NCBI GenBank assembly: GCA_945910005.1
Contig: OX246740.1
Location: forward strand, 55,421,221-55,485,220
From: Isoperla grammatica
Lineage: Eukaryota; Arthropoda; Insecta; Plecoptera; Perlodidae
Direction of reading: 5' to 3'
DNA: 64,000 nucleotides
Below the pieces are notes generated by a model. It ran no database searches. It was given only the letters and a program-made list of their open reading frames with translations, and was not told the DNA's origin. Position numbers and translations under genes: made by a program. Below, in pieces: positions 1 to 12,150 of this stretch; position 1 is the first letter of the stretch; each line of letters starts with the position of its first letter.

Positions 1-488
1 CCTAGTTTGACGATACTTACCTATTGACCTTTGACCGCCATTTTGAATGAATACCGTGAAAACAATGTGATAACAATAAGAACTATTCATTTTTTCACGT
101 ATTTATGAGTAAGTACGTTGATATAAGGAATATTGGCCAATAAATCGAAGAAAATTTTAGAAAATACCCATTTTGAGGAAATTGACCCCAATCAAGGTCA
201 AAAAAGGTAAGTAGGTAATTTAATTTTTTTTTTAATAAACTTTATACATTTATCTTACTTAAAGAGTATTTTTAAACTTGCAAACATTGTTTGTTATTTA
301 ATAAAAAATTATTTAAAAAATTACAAATTTGACCTTTGACCCTGGTTTTGACATAGAAAGCTGGATTTGCCAGAGGTATATCATGGTTTTTTGAAAAGTA
401 CTCGTCTCAAGCTTTCATTTGATATATGTCATCCTTTGACCCAAATTTTATACCGACCAGGCCTTTTTCGAGCGTTATGCAAAGGACT
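1..488 (+). mobile_element. Foldback transposon terminal arm, truncated by window edge
   Basis: This stretch matches 41339-41824 almost base for base over its whole length, with small indels and substitutions, and matches 38937-39417 in reverse complement. It is therefore a further copy of the outer arm of the foldback element described at 38937-41824. It ends at the same terminal motif, CGTTATGCAAAGGACT, and unrelated sequence begins at 489. The inner part and the other end lie outside the window. It contains two TGACCTTTGACC motifs (25-36 and 330-341). I see no coding sequence; the open frame at 367-558 is chance. Confidence 0.85.
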
Positions 489-3400
489 ACTAGTTCTGAA
501 AATCAAACCTGGAACAAATGCAAGGTCCAAACAAATTACAAATCCTACGTCGGGTTGATTTATCATGATGCGTAACATATTATTCGTTTCGGAATTATGC
601 TAATGACGTAGCCTCGTATTACGGTAAAAAAGTGTTGGATGCGCTTGGAGAATGCATTGAAACTAGTTCACTCTCCTGAAAGTAAAACTGGTGCCATCAA
701 TTAAATTACTCCCGTATCAATGAACGAAAAACCGAGATGGAAGATTTGAATGAAAAAGATGTTACATAAAACCAGACATTATCGGCAAACAAACCAGTTT
801 AACGGCTTCGATGTTTCCGAGGTGATTATAAGCTTCTGTATCACACCTCACACACTTTCAGGACCATTCACCGTGTCTAACAATCTAATGTGTAACACCT
901 CACTTTCATCCACTCTCTTTCTCTCTCTTGCTGTCTCGCCTACTAGGATAACTTCATAAAGTTTATAGCACTAATTGGAAGAGCGATTACAAAAGCGAGC
1001 CAACATATACAGCGGGAATACGAACGCCATCGTAGTAAATAATTAACCAATTAGGGAAAATATAAACTTAGCGGGAAAGAATGAGTTTTATGGCAAATAA
1101 AAGTAAACCTCTAAATTTTAAAATTTGAATATAGGATTACATTCAACAATTGTTTTTTTAAACACCATATAATATAATTATTTATCCCTTAGTCTTTAAG
1201 CTTCTCATTTGTCTCCATTTTATTCTTTTTTATAGCCTAATACAAATGCCCAATTATTTTAGCTCTTTTCTAAGCCCATTTTCGGTTTTTGTGAATTCAC
1301 ATAAGGTGCTATAGAAGTCTGATAAAAACATGCCCACTCCACCGCAATCCTCCCCCCTCCCCTTCCCACCCCCAAGCTAGGGGCAAGAGCTGAACAACCA
1401 GCTCCTCGTATATCGCTGCTCTTGCCATTTGTGATTTGTTTTGCACGGTGCAAACTCTTCTTATATCATACAAGGTCTTCAATAAGTAGGGGAGACAACT
1501 TTCTCGCTACTTAAATCTGTAGTTGTGGCGCTGTGGTAATAAAATTAATTTTACCATCTCAATTAACTCTTAAGTTCTTATTTCGTATCATCAACTATAA
1601 GGTATTTAAACCGTTTGATGTGATTTGCTAAAAAAAAAAGAAAGGCATTCCCCCGAAAGAGCTTGGCATCGTACGGACAGTTTAATAACCGCCACGATTT
1701 AGACTACATATTTGCGGTATTTTGGACAGGCCCCAACGTGGGAAACGAGTAATAATGCGTGGCTAAGAATGTCCCGAACAGAGGTCAGGTCACGCCCACC
1801 CATTTGACCTTTGTGGGCAAACCTCAACATCCAGTCGTGCCCGCGAGAGGCAGAATCAGGACGACGACTTATTTAAATATTCATTGTTCATTCTAACCCG
1901 TTTCCTGTGTTTATCGTTTCGTTTGACAGATGTAATTTTTCTAGCTTATGTTATATTCGCATAATATGTTGGAGTGACAGAGAGCGAGCGATGTTTGGAC
2001 GTAGTGACCCACTCCATGTAACCCATAGTGTGAGCGATACCAGCGTTTAGCCTAAGACATCTATCAACACTTCGCATTTATATTATATACTCCTATAGTT
2101 ATCGCTATTTCTCGTTGTTATGGTCATTGTTTCGGGCTGTAAGTTAAGAAAAAGTGAGCAATTTATTCGCGTGAATAACTAAAATGTTCATCTACGTTTC
2201 TGTAAGGTCAACAAGTGATACTGATGAAATTGCTGACAATTACCTTAGCTCCTTTTTGTCTCCGAAGACAGCGCGATGCGAGCGCGCGCTTCTCATTGGC
2301 TCAGCAATGAAACAGAGCTCTCGCGCGTGATGTCATTGTAGATAGTAGGTGTAATTAGGTTTTGAAGTATCTCTAATTTTAATGAATAATTATGTTTAAA
2401 TAAAAAAGGAAAATATGCCAGAGGAATATTACGAATAATAAGCGGTGAGACATATTTTGAATTTTGGATTTGATTTGACTTTTAATTATAGTTTAACGAC
2501 GCAGTAGACAGCTAGGTCATATGGCATCGGAAGGTGGTAGAAAGATATATATACAAAATGAAAGATCAATAAAAGAAAATGAGATAGAAAAATAAACGTG
2601 TAAAATATAAGAAGAAAGCGAAAATCCTTCACGAAATGAAGAAGCCACGATATCATGTACTCAACTCATATCGCACCACCGTATAAACGAAATATGAAAC
2701 ATATCATATTAAAAAAACGAAATTATATAGAAATATAAACGCGGATAATATAAAAGAAGAAAGCGAAAATTATTCAAAAAAATAATCGGCCACGATCTCG
2801 GCCATGCAACTGAAAAGGCCCCGGCGAATAACCGAACGGGCACATCGGCGACCTCTGACCCCGGATCCCGCATCACCTGTCAGCGAGGGACGGCGGCGGC
2901 GGAAGTGGGTCCTCTGGGTCACGGTCGGACGGTAGAAAGTGGACGACGCGCGTGAAAAACAGGACCTCTCGTACACAACTATCTGCAGACACGGTTTTTT
3001 GCTGTGTTTCTTTCTTATGGGTGCACGAATCTGTTAATTAATCTACCGGTGGATCACACACATGTGTGTTGCGGAGATGCTACTGGCCGAGATAATGAAC
3101 ACATGCGAGGCTATACCCATCCCGTGGAACTATTTGACATCTTCATCCCCTCACACAGGGTAGGTGAGAAAACGTTGTTACTCTAATAACTCTTCGGTAC
3201 TCATTATTGATAACTGATTCGGAGTATAGTTATTTAGCCAGTCGAGCGACAGAACTTACCAATGGTTGACGATTTTGGAACCGCTTTGAAATCCTTTCCC
3301 AGAAAGATTGACGCTTCATCCCTAGGTGGTTCTGAAACACAAACATTAAATTATTTTACTTTATATTGTTCCCTGATGACCAGCCACCTCGTATACTATA

Positions 3401-4600
3401 TGGACCTCATTTCGTCGCCTCTTACGACTGGCAGGGTCACCCCACGCAAAAGTCTACCCCGGATCCAGACGGGATCTGGTATATTAAAAGACGGTGACTA
3501 ATAAAAACAGCTTCCATATGTTATCCTGACACAACCTACCGCCTACCTATCTAAATACCTTGATCCTGACGCTGTGTGTCCCTATCACGGATAGGAACAT
3601 CGCGACGCATCCTACACTGAGATAAATCAAGACATGGACTAGATTCCCCCACTGCTAATCATACGAATTAAGGCGCGATACCCGGCCAATAACTGCTTGA
3701 ATTATTGATATTATTTGCGTGAGGCGGCTCCTTTGAATTTACACCTTAACGGTCTGCGGCAAATTGATTTGAAACGTGTTATCTGCATTTATCTCCAATT
3801 CGTGGTCTTCGCGTGACGTCACAGATACCATTAGGATGTCATATATGATTGAAGGATAACCTAGGTCCTAGAAGATGAGCGAGTATCATTTTTAAATTGT
3901 ATAAACGCAGTGTTTAAAGTTAAGTAGATATAAATCACAAATTACCAAAGAAATCAATTCTATCTGTTAAACACGCTTAATCTCAACGATATGGGATGTT
4001 TTGCTTCTACTACAATTCGCTTTGACAGTTTTTTCATGGCAACATACTTAAATATATCACAAATATTGCCACCAGCGCATAGTATTATGATTCGTAAAAA
4101 CCATCGATTGGCAAACAGGTGTTTTCTCTATTTTAACACTTGTTGTGACCATATAGATATTTTAATCTAAAGACCCAAAAGACCCAGTCTTTTTTTGGAA
4201 ACCTAGTCTGACTGAGAATCGAGCCCGGAACCGTTTCAAATGAAAACGCGAAGTAATCCACACCCACACCGGCTCCATATAATGCATAAATAAAACATTA
4301 AAGAGAGAGACGAAGGAATTAATATTAACATAAAATTCCATTCTGCGTCGCTTCCGTCCGAAAGTATGTTTCAATGATCGCGTGGATTAGATGTCCAGAC
4401 AGGACCAAGTGGGTCGCGGCCATGACAGTTCGGGTATCGCACCTAGATCCAATGTGAGCCGCGCGGAGTGAAACGGACTAGCTGGACCCGTCCTGTTGTG
4501 GCACAGAGGAAAGTGAAGCCAAACGCGCTCGCGTGTGTGTGTGTTTGTGTGGGTAACTTGCTGGGACATTGGCCCTCTCTGCCTACACTGATAAGATTCA
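489..4600. other. Intergenic, no gene recognised
   Basis: AT-rich sequence with stop codons in all frames. A GC-rich island lies at about 2800-2960 and includes a short GGC-rich run near 2893. It is open on the minus strand for about 68 codons, but it shows no recognisable domain and no convincing splice sites. A short CG-rich patch lies at about 2268-2330. No repeat family shared with the rest of the window was seen here. Confidence 0.5.
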
Positions 4601-5169
4601 GGCTGGAATTCAACGTCGTCCCCTACCCCTAGAGCAGTGGTTAAAGTGGACTTGAAAAAGTAACGGTATGCACTACTGCTGTGTAAAGTAGACAAAGCGG
4701 GTACGCCGGGGGGTCTGGGGGCCCGGGCCCCCAGTTTTGCCCCACAGGGATTTTTCTAGGCTGCTTTTTCACGAACGCGTTTGAATGGCTTTGGAGACGG
4801 ATCGGGGGGTTGAGGAGCCGTGCTGAAATAATAATAATACTTTTGTGGTGGAAAAAACAAAAGTTGAAACATTTATTTAAAAAAAACAATGAATGAGCAA
4901 ATATAAATACAAAGTACAGCAAAACGTTCAATATAATTCGTCAATATGCATAAAATCGATAAAAATTAGTACCGGTATAGCATACCGTCGGTTATTTTAG
5001 TAACGGTATGCATACCGGCTCATACAGCCCCACTTTAACTACTGCCCTAGAGGGGCGCCCGATATTCCCATTTACAGTTTCGTGCATGTTATTTTCCACG
5101 TAGAAAACAAATTCATAGCAACAACGGGCGCCCCTAACCTAGGGGTAGGAGACGACTATGAATATGACC
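4601..5169. mobile_element. MITE (GTCGTCCCCTACC family, copy 1), split by a hAT-type insertion
   Basis: Imperfect terminal inverted repeats bound this element. The left end reads GGCTGGAATTCAACGTCG and continues CCCCTACCCCTAGAG. The right end is the complement of GGGGTAGGAGACGACTATG, followed by AATATGACC. When the 410-bp insertion at 4635-5044 and one target-site copy are removed, about 151 bp remain, close to the 156 bp of the intact copy at 40348-40503. The inner sequence (5053-5130: GGGCGCCCG, then CATAGCAACAACGGGCGCCC) also matches the copy at about 37655-37768. I see no coding capacity. The target duplication of the MITE itself is not clear. Confidence 0.75.
4635..5044. mobile_element. 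Non-autonomous hAT-type element with perfect 8-bp target-site duplication
   Basis: The ends are CAGTGGTTAAAGTGG and CCACTTTAACTACTG, inverted repeats with one mismatch in 15. The element is flanked by the identical 8-bp direct repeat CCCTAGAG (4627-4634 and 5045-5052), the expected hAT target duplication. A CAG-type terminus also fits hAT. Inside are a 20-bp perfect palindrome at 4715-4734 (CTGGGGG...CCCCCAG) and subterminal repeats of the type GGTATGCATACCG. No transposase frame is present, so it would have been mobilised in trans. It inserted into the older MITE at 4601-5169. Confidence 0.88.
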
Positions 5170-5214
5170 CTAAATCAAATGTTTGAGAAACAGGGTGTAT
5201 ATGACACAGGTCCA

Positions 5215-5300
5215 CTGGGCGTATAACTGTTTCAAATGCAGAAGGTCCAGTATTCGATTCCCGGTTCGGGCTGGGGCTTTTAACTTCGTGCTCTGATTTG
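5215..5300 (+). repeat. tRNA-derived SINE fragment (AGAAGGTCCAG family, copy 1)
   Basis: The stretch AGAAGGTCCAG followed by TATTCGATTCCCGG and TTCGGGCTGGGG contains a pol III B-box-like core (TTCGATTCC). The same string recurs at about 17758-17850 on this strand and, in reverse complement, at about 12055-12150, always followed by GGGCTG and a T-rich stretch. A box A is not clear. This is best read as a degenerate tRNA-head SINE family. Confidence 0.55.
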
Positions 5301-6889
5301 AATCGATCGCTATGTTACTGAGGTGTGTTTAAACGATGACTTTGGGTGATGTATTAATAATGTTGACGAATTAGTACCGATTCGTGTACAGACTGTTCCC
5401 TGCCTCGTACAAGGAAGGTTCCTTGAATTCAAGAATAAAAAAAGCTTCAAGACTGTGTAGATAACAAAATACGATAATAGCGCACTTTTTTTATTCGTGT
5501 TTATCCTTGAATTGTACAGTGAACCGTCTAGATTTAACGACGTCTACAGAGGATGCAAGGAGCTTCGTAATTACTTTCAGGTAAATGCAAGGCCAGCCAG
5601 GCTGTAATAGAATAATGCTTCAATGGTCCGACCATGCGAATTGCTCATGACCTACCTCACTTACTTTCTGTAACACCCTCAAATTTCAAAACGTTCATTT
5701 TCCTTTCCCGCGACTGCACCTACTTTATTTCACGATATTGTAAATGCATTTCTAAACATGCACTGCGTGTCTACTTCCGTGCAGATATCTGCTACGCGTC
5801 CTCCTTCCAATAACAACTTCACGTATACTGGCAACGATAAATTCGGCATAGTTCTATTCAAACATCTTATTGACTTCGTTCAGTATAGAATTCACATCCT
5901 GATTCAGTCGCGGCGATGACGAGGAATGTGTCTGTCTATACCACCCGTCGTTTCGATTAACCTCGTTGCATAAACATGAGGAAATACAACACCATAACTC
6001 ACATTATACTTTATAAATGGGAGGGTTTTGTTTCGGCGTAAAATGCATACACTTCAATACTTGTATTTAGCTCAACGCATGGAAATTGTGTAATATATAC
6101 CCGTGTCAATTATTCAAGCGATGGACAACTCCACCTTCGTAATGTCAGAGTTGCTCGGGTAGAACAATTCAATTTGTGTGTGAGACAAATTATGCAAGCG
6201 CAACTCCCCGTTTTAGAATATAACACTACCCGAAACACGGTTTCCCTCAGGCTAAAAAGAATTAAACAAATACAAATATTCAGCGTGTATCAGTTCATAT
6301 TTTTATCAAACACACACGTGACCAATACTAGGGGTCGGATAATTATTTGTTTAAAATCTACAAAATATGTGTTTTATATTTGCTTTAAAATATTGTTCCG
6401 TACCATCAGTCAGTATTCCCAGCACAATTCCGAGACACGTTCATATAGGCACGGTGGAGTATATATGGGTCATTTCAAACTCCCGCCTACCTTACGTACA
6501 CTCGTTAGGGCGCGACATTGCCGATAGGAGCGAAACGGTGGCGCTGCCATCGGCTACTTCGAGACCTATAATTTTATCACCGAGTGCGGCCTCACAGTAG
6601 TAGTCGACATACCGACAGCGAATTCAATTACGACTCTATTGTGTATTACTTAAGTCCGCACTTGGCTCTCATCCGTGCAGTCATCGTTACGTCGTTGCTC
6701 GTCGTAATGAGACCATTACGCGGCTAAGTACTCTCGACTACCGGCGCGCGTCAGCCTGCTGTGTCGGCTAATACGAGTTGCATGCATCAACAGTTCTGTT
6801 GGCTTATTTGTAGTTGTTGAATGCAGTGTACGGTGCAGCTAATGCGTTCACTATTATATTCGTACTCGTTGTTAGAAACGAAGAATACG
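5301..6889. other. Intergenic, no gene recognised
   Basis: Nothing recognisable. Overlapping open frames at 6174-6600 (77 and 117 codons) look like chance: they overlap each other in different frames, have no domain and lie in unremarkable sequence. Confidence 0.5.
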
Positions 6890-6894
6890 TAGAG

Positions 6895-7250
6895 CCGCAT
6901 GATCTGGGTTCGAGTACCAGAAGGGGCTGTATCACTCACCACACAACATTCATTGATGAGTGAGTGAGAGCCAATCAGTGGATGGCGTTTTCAAATACTG
7001 ACATTTGATTGGCCAATGCCTCATTGATCTGTGATGTAAGCATCTATAAAGTTGCTGTGGAACCACGTCAACTACTTTCACACATTCGTAAAGACAGTCT
7101 TCGTTTAGTACAGTGCACAAGCCTCATTAGTCAGACACGCTGTGTTAGAAATTTACAGAAATCTCTCGTAAGTTGTCCCTAATGAATCTGTTTGAAGAAG
7201 AGGGTCTAGCTACTTTATGAGAACATTTGGGTAGTTTGAAAGGAATGCAC
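6895..7250 (+). repeat. Dispersed repeat R1, copy A, with promoter-like head
   Basis: From about 7066 to 7190 this matches 47088-47310 and 62051-62290: a shared order of TTTCACACATTCGTAAAG, then TTTAGTACAGTGCAC, ATTAGTCA, GTGTTAGAAATT and finally AATGAA.CTG. The part upstream of the shared block has a promoter look: CCAATCA at about 6973, GATTGGCCAAT at about 7007 and CTATAAAG at about 7044, with the shared block starting about 25 bases later. A T-arm-like string, TCTGGGTTCGAGTACCAGA, lies at about 6903. No open frame follows. It could be a solo LTR, the start of an unannotated RNA gene, or an unknown repeat family. Confidence 0.5.
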
Positions 7251-7777
7251 GTACAAGGGCTGTTAGTATAACTCAAAGTCAAACACAGCATACGCCTTAA
7301 TATGACTGAGAAAAACCTCGGAAAAAGTCTGCTCCAGGCTTATCGGTGACCGATCTAAAGAACCAGAAGACCTCCCGTGTTGGGTATTGCGTGTTACCAC
7401 TGTATTATACCTCCATCAGAAAAAGTAATTAATGAGGTTTCACAAGGTACGATGAACTTCTATACGAGTTTGTTACATTCAAATTAGTGACTTTGTAAAA
7501 TATATAATTGAAAATAAAACCCGTGAGGGTTCTGCACATAAACATCCTACGCTAAAGATTGACCTCTGGCTTTTAGATGTGAACACCGTCAGGTAAACAA
7601 CATAAATCAATATCTGAACGTGATAATTTTTGGGTAACGGTCGAACTTCCTTCAGTTGTTGAACATGTCTTGGCCGAAACCCAGGTTCGAGGTGTAAAAC
7701 ATTATGAACACACGCGAGTCCGCGTTCCAATCCCATTCAATTTACGCGCGGTTCGATTGTTACATCTGTGGAACACT

Positions 7778-7826
7778 TCCATTAACACTAATTTACTCAT
7801 TAATAGAAAATTAATTAAATAGGTCA
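7778..7826 (+). repeat. Dispersed repeat R2, copy 1
   Basis: ATTAACACTAATTTACTC followed by ATTAATAGAAAATTAATTAA and ATAGG recurs with few changes at 10437-10486, in the same orientation 2.66 kb away. This is too short to classify, and the flanks differ. It is probably part of a degenerate transposon. Confidence 0.6.
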
Positions 7827-7829
7827 GGT

Positions 7830-10430
7830 TTTGGTTATTTAAATTTGAATTAAACTGAAGTAGGACAAACTAAGAATAAAAAATGAGTTAAGTAAATGAC
7901 GAATAAAAAATAACGCATCAAAAAACGATACATCATTAGATCAAAACATAGAAAGAAATGCGTACGAAGTTATTAATTTTAATAACACATCTCTACTAGA
8001 TAATTACAATATGCGATTGGTATTAATTAATAGGACATGTAGTTATGATGTGGAGAAGGTATTTCGCTGCAAGTGACAAGGATAAGATTGGATATCACGC
8101 ACGCGGATCAAAAGGTACGCGTGTGGATTGAACATGTCTGTTTCGTCTTATCCCACGGTTTGGATTCGAAGAAAGCTACATGCTTGCTTGCTTAGAAGTA
8201 CTAAACCGCACATAAATACAAGATAAACCTATTTATGATGACACGAGTTGCAGCGTAAAGTCAATGTCAAGAGTCATATGGTCAGTAACGGTTGCGGCTA
8301 TTTCATAGACCTGCAGCCACTGATGAAATAAATACTCTTTGACAGTTACACAGCCTGCATGACAAATAAATAGTAGTAGGCCTACATCAATCTGTAAATT
8401 TAATGGTCTACGCACTCATTTGCATTCACTGATTATCAATAGGGAATATTACTTCGTTGCTACGGCGGCTCGTAAGTATGACAATGATTTTAACATCATA
8501 ATGTTGTTACCAAAGCCATTTTTAACAATAACGGGAACCGCGTAAGCCATGATGCTCTTATTATACGTACAGTCATGCACGAATAACAAGCTAAAGACAC
8601 TTGTTTTAAGGACGTACCAATATTACCCCTTGGGCATAATTTCAGATACTTAAAACACCCCTAACCAGTAACCAGTTAAAACTAAAATGCCGAAACGTAC
8701 ACGAAACGTACCGCAGACTTCGCAGGAAAAATATGGTTACTTTTGCATAATAATTACCGTTGAAAATAAATCATTGAAACGGATAACGGTTAAATGTTGT
8801 GAAATTCCACTGGAATGTTTGTATGTATGTCTCCTACATCGTTTCTTAGTGCTGTAAAGAATTAGATTGCGTCATTTCTAGGATTTGTAACACAATATTA
8901 TACGGTTATTGAGTGGGTGTACAGTAACTCATAATATTTTAAAGCCTAGTGTGGAGAAAGAAACACTTTACAAACCTAAACCCAACGGCATTCTTGGTCG
9001 TCGCCAGGTCGCCAATCAAAAGTTGCGTGTGAGCGCTTCTGCGGGAGTTGAGAGAACCTTATATTCGAGCTGTACTATTCACGTGACGTCACAACGAGAC
9101 AATTCGGGACAAAATGAAGTGTTGACATTTGAGCTGGCAATAGAATATGAACGTACAAACTTCTCACAAAATATAAGAGTTCCAACACGTATATCCCCCA
9201 ACAAAAGTTTTAATAAAATGATTATTGGTGCCATTGTAAACCACAATAAGAGTTGCCTATACTATGGTCTGCTAAAGATATGATTGTACGGTTTTCATGC
9301 CATGGCCTTCATTTTGGAACATTTATACCCGTGATTGCTTCTTATATTTAAAACCAAAAAATCGTTTATTATTCGGAAAGTTTTCTCCCAGTTCGTGCCG
9401 AGTTAAAAGTAAAAATCATGGATCTAATTCCCTTGTTTTTACAAAATGTTTCCAATCACATTCTCCTTCTCTTCTCGTGTCTCACAAATGCGAGTCTCGC
9501 TATAAACGTGATCATCACTAATAGTTGCCGAGATATTCGGTCTATTAGAGTCTCTAGCAGCGACGTCGCGGTCCTATAGCTGGTCTCGTCATGTCGAGGC
9601 TCGTGAACAGGCTATGGAACATGCTCCACGCACTTCTATTTCGGGCACTGATCCGTCCTTAAACTGTTATAGAATATCAGGTGTGGTCTTAAATGTAATG
9701 TAAAGTAATTATTGAGCAAAATGAATTGTACTAATTTTAAAATACAATGTATCTATAACAATAACCTTTGGTAATGTAAAATTTTGATTTCGGAACAATC
9801 TAATATGTGTTCGTTACATGTCACGTTTCGTGTTTTCCGTTTGGTTCGATTTGGGTTTATTCGTAACATAATGAGTGGTAATGATTTAGTAACAAAATAA
9901 ATACAACCAATTGCAGAAGGTAAAGCTGAAAATGCACCCTAAGGGAGATATTCCAAAAAAACATAAACATGGGCAGAAGTCGACCATGAGTCCCATTCAT
10001 CAGTGACTACCAACACAATGAACAAAAATCATTACTAAATAATAATCTTAACAAAATGACGAAGACAATTTCGAATGCTTCTGAATTGAAACAGATTTGC
10101 AGGTGCAAGTCTACAATGAGTGCAAATGATTAATTTAATTGACAAACATATGTTGGGACACAACACATTACAGTGAAGACTAGTATATAGTAGGGACATC
10201 ATACATCTATCCGGTTCTTAGTCATGAAGATTGTAACACAGCCGGTAGGCAGATGTGTATCCAAGTAGGACTAGAAGACACAGCAAACAAGCTCATTGTT
10301 GAATAATAGAGAAGTTACGTATGTTTTCCATTGTTAAACTAGCTAAGGGCCAACTTTATGACAACAAGAAATATTCCATTTCGATAAATGTGCCGCGGAA
10401 TTTTAATTAATTAAATTAAGCTGAAAGTTT
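7830..10430. other. Intergenic, no gene recognised
   Basis: AT-rich sequence. A 124-codon open stretch at 8909-9283 begins with a TTG, not an ATG, and has no recognisable motif. I do not support it as a gene. Confidence 0.5.
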
Positions 10431-10436
10431 CACTTT

Positions 10437-10486
10437 GCATTAACACTAATTAACCCATTAATAGAAAATTAATTAAATAGGGTAGG
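10437..10486 (+). repeat. Dispersed repeat R2, copy 2
   Basis: Partner of 7778-7826. The shared block is ATTAACACTAATTNACNC, then ATTAATAGAAAATTAATTAA and ATAGG. The sequences diverge on both sides. Confidence 0.6.
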
Positions 10487-10955
10487 TCCTATTGTAGCGA
10501 AAAAAATGAGTAATGACAGAGCATCTACAAAACATGTTTGGAATACCATTAAAAATCAAAATAAATGAATGAATGAATGGCTATTGTGAAAATATACACA
10601 ATACAGAATGTGATAATCAAAAGAGTGGTTTCATTTTTTCCCTGATCTCTTGTCCATATCGTCTTGTCCAAAAATGTGTTTGTCAATTAGATCCATATAT
10701 GACCAACTTTTTAACGATTGTTATCTAGGCGGTAACGAACAACAACAACAACAAAGAATTTGCCGTCGCTCCTTCTCGCCCACGTTCCATAGCGATTCAT
10801 TCAGTCCGCCTCTATAATCCATCATGACTGAGTATCCTATCTACTCTATAACGGTACCACGTGACTGCGAGTAGGACTGTCCTCTAGGACTGCGTTACCC
10901 AACCTAGCACACACATTCCAGCCGTCCGCGTCGCTCGCACACCAGACTAATGATG

Positions 10956-10983
10956 CAACAACAACAACAACAACAACAACAAC
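10956..10983. repeat. (CAA)n microsatellite
   Basis: Nine CAA units in a row. A shorter CAA run lies at 10740-10753. On the minus strand it gives a polyvaline open frame that is an artefact of the repeat. Confidence 0.95.
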
Positions 10984-11049
10984 CATCTCCGACAATGGGT
11001 CCTTGTTCGTTGTGATGGTATGTCCATGCCTACCATGCACAATCCCTGA

Positions 11050-11396
11050 TTTTTTCTGCTAAAATAGGTCAAAATTACCACCATTACCACCCGCCTTGAT
11101 TTCATTCGTCATGCTAAACCTCTTGTTAGCCACCATTGATACTGTCCTACTGCTGCATCTAATTCTAATAACACACATTTTTTTCTCTATTCTTTCTCAT
11201 TATTTGTTCTCTGTGCCTATTTTAGAATAAGTTATTTCTTACTTTAGATTGATAGCTAGTATTAGTTACCTAATTAGTTATTGAATCAATTATTTAATTA
11301 GTTGGTTATTAATTTAGAATTTTGATACTTGTTTAGATTTAGTTAGATACACATTACACAATGTAAAATGGTCTATGGCCGTATTTGTGTTGCTAA

Positions 11397-11431
<35 letters not shown>

Positions 11432-11433
11432 AC
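11050..11433 (+). mobile_element. Probable 3' end of a LINE-type retrotransposon with (AATA)n tail
   Basis: The stretch TGGTCTATGGCCGTATTTGT followed by GTTGCTAATAAATAAATAAA and ending in about nine AATA units looks like the short 3' UTR and simple-repeat tail of a 5'-truncated non-LTR element. The adjacent upstream sequence is C- and A-rich, then T-rich, with no reverse transcriptase frame. The 5' limit is a guess. It could instead be a plain AATA microsatellite. Confidence 0.4.
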
Positions 11434-12050
11434 AAAATAAACCAAAACATGTCATTGTTTAGAGAATTTAGTATGTTTTCGTTTCAATGGCAAAACATTT
11501 TACCTTTTTTTTATTTTCTTATTTAGGTACTTAGACCTATGATTTATAATTGGCATGAGTTATAGAGAAATCTGTGACAATTTGACTGTCAAGATTGGTA
11601 ATGCGAGATAAAATTTCGAAGGTACTAAAGAACACTTCTACTTGATTGATTTGAGTTAGACTGGAAATAGTGATTTTTTAAGCGATCTAACATGGAAACT
11701 TTTAGACATAGGTATTGATAATTTACCATCGGCTTCCCGTTTTAGTGCAGTAGCGGCCGTGATTAGGTCTTAGTCTATAAAACCACGGTTTCTGTGTTCC
11801 TAGTTCCAATATTTTTTCAAAACTGTATTTGTTTCAATAGTAAATTTCATTGTTAGTGATTGTTCTTACATACAGGACCGCAATATTTTCAGTTGAAAGT
11901 TGGAGTCCACGTTAAAGAGGTATTTTCATAAATTAATAAATAATCTTAGTTGTATTTATTTTCTTACTCACTCAGCTAAAAGAACTGAATTTCAGTGGGA
12001 ACATTATAGAATGTATTCTGTGCTTCGTTGCTATGACCACCGTTGTTTAC
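11434..12050. other. Intergenic, nothing recognised
   Basis: AT-rich, no coding signal and no repeat shared with the rest of the window. Confidence 0.5.
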
Positions 12051-12054
12051 ATAC

Positions 12055-12150
12055 AGGTAAAACCTCAGCCCGAACCGGGTAATCGAACCCTGGACCTTCT
12101 GCAACGAAAGCAGGACACCATACATCAATACATCTGCTGGTAAAACATCC
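12055..12150 (-). repeat. tRNA-derived SINE fragment (AGAAGGTCCAG family, copy 2)
   Basis: Read on the minus strand this gives GGTGTCCTGCTTTCGTTGC, AGAAGGTCCAGGGTTCGATT and ACCCGGTTCGGGCTGAGG. That includes a near-consensus B box (GGTTCGATTAC). It matches the copies at 5215-5300 and 17758-17850. The region upstream on the minus strand (to about 12215) stays open for 78 codons but has no protein-like content. Confidence 0.55.

Noticed and set aside
4387..4931. Minus-strand frames of about 100 codons
   Set aside because: They run through the MITE and the hAT-type element, so they are transposon non-coding DNA.
8909..9283. 124-codon open frame
   Set aside because: Starts at TTG, no recognisable motif, ordinary intergenic composition.
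10846..11040. Minus-strand frame with a polyvaline run
   Set aside because: Artefact of the CAA microsatellite.
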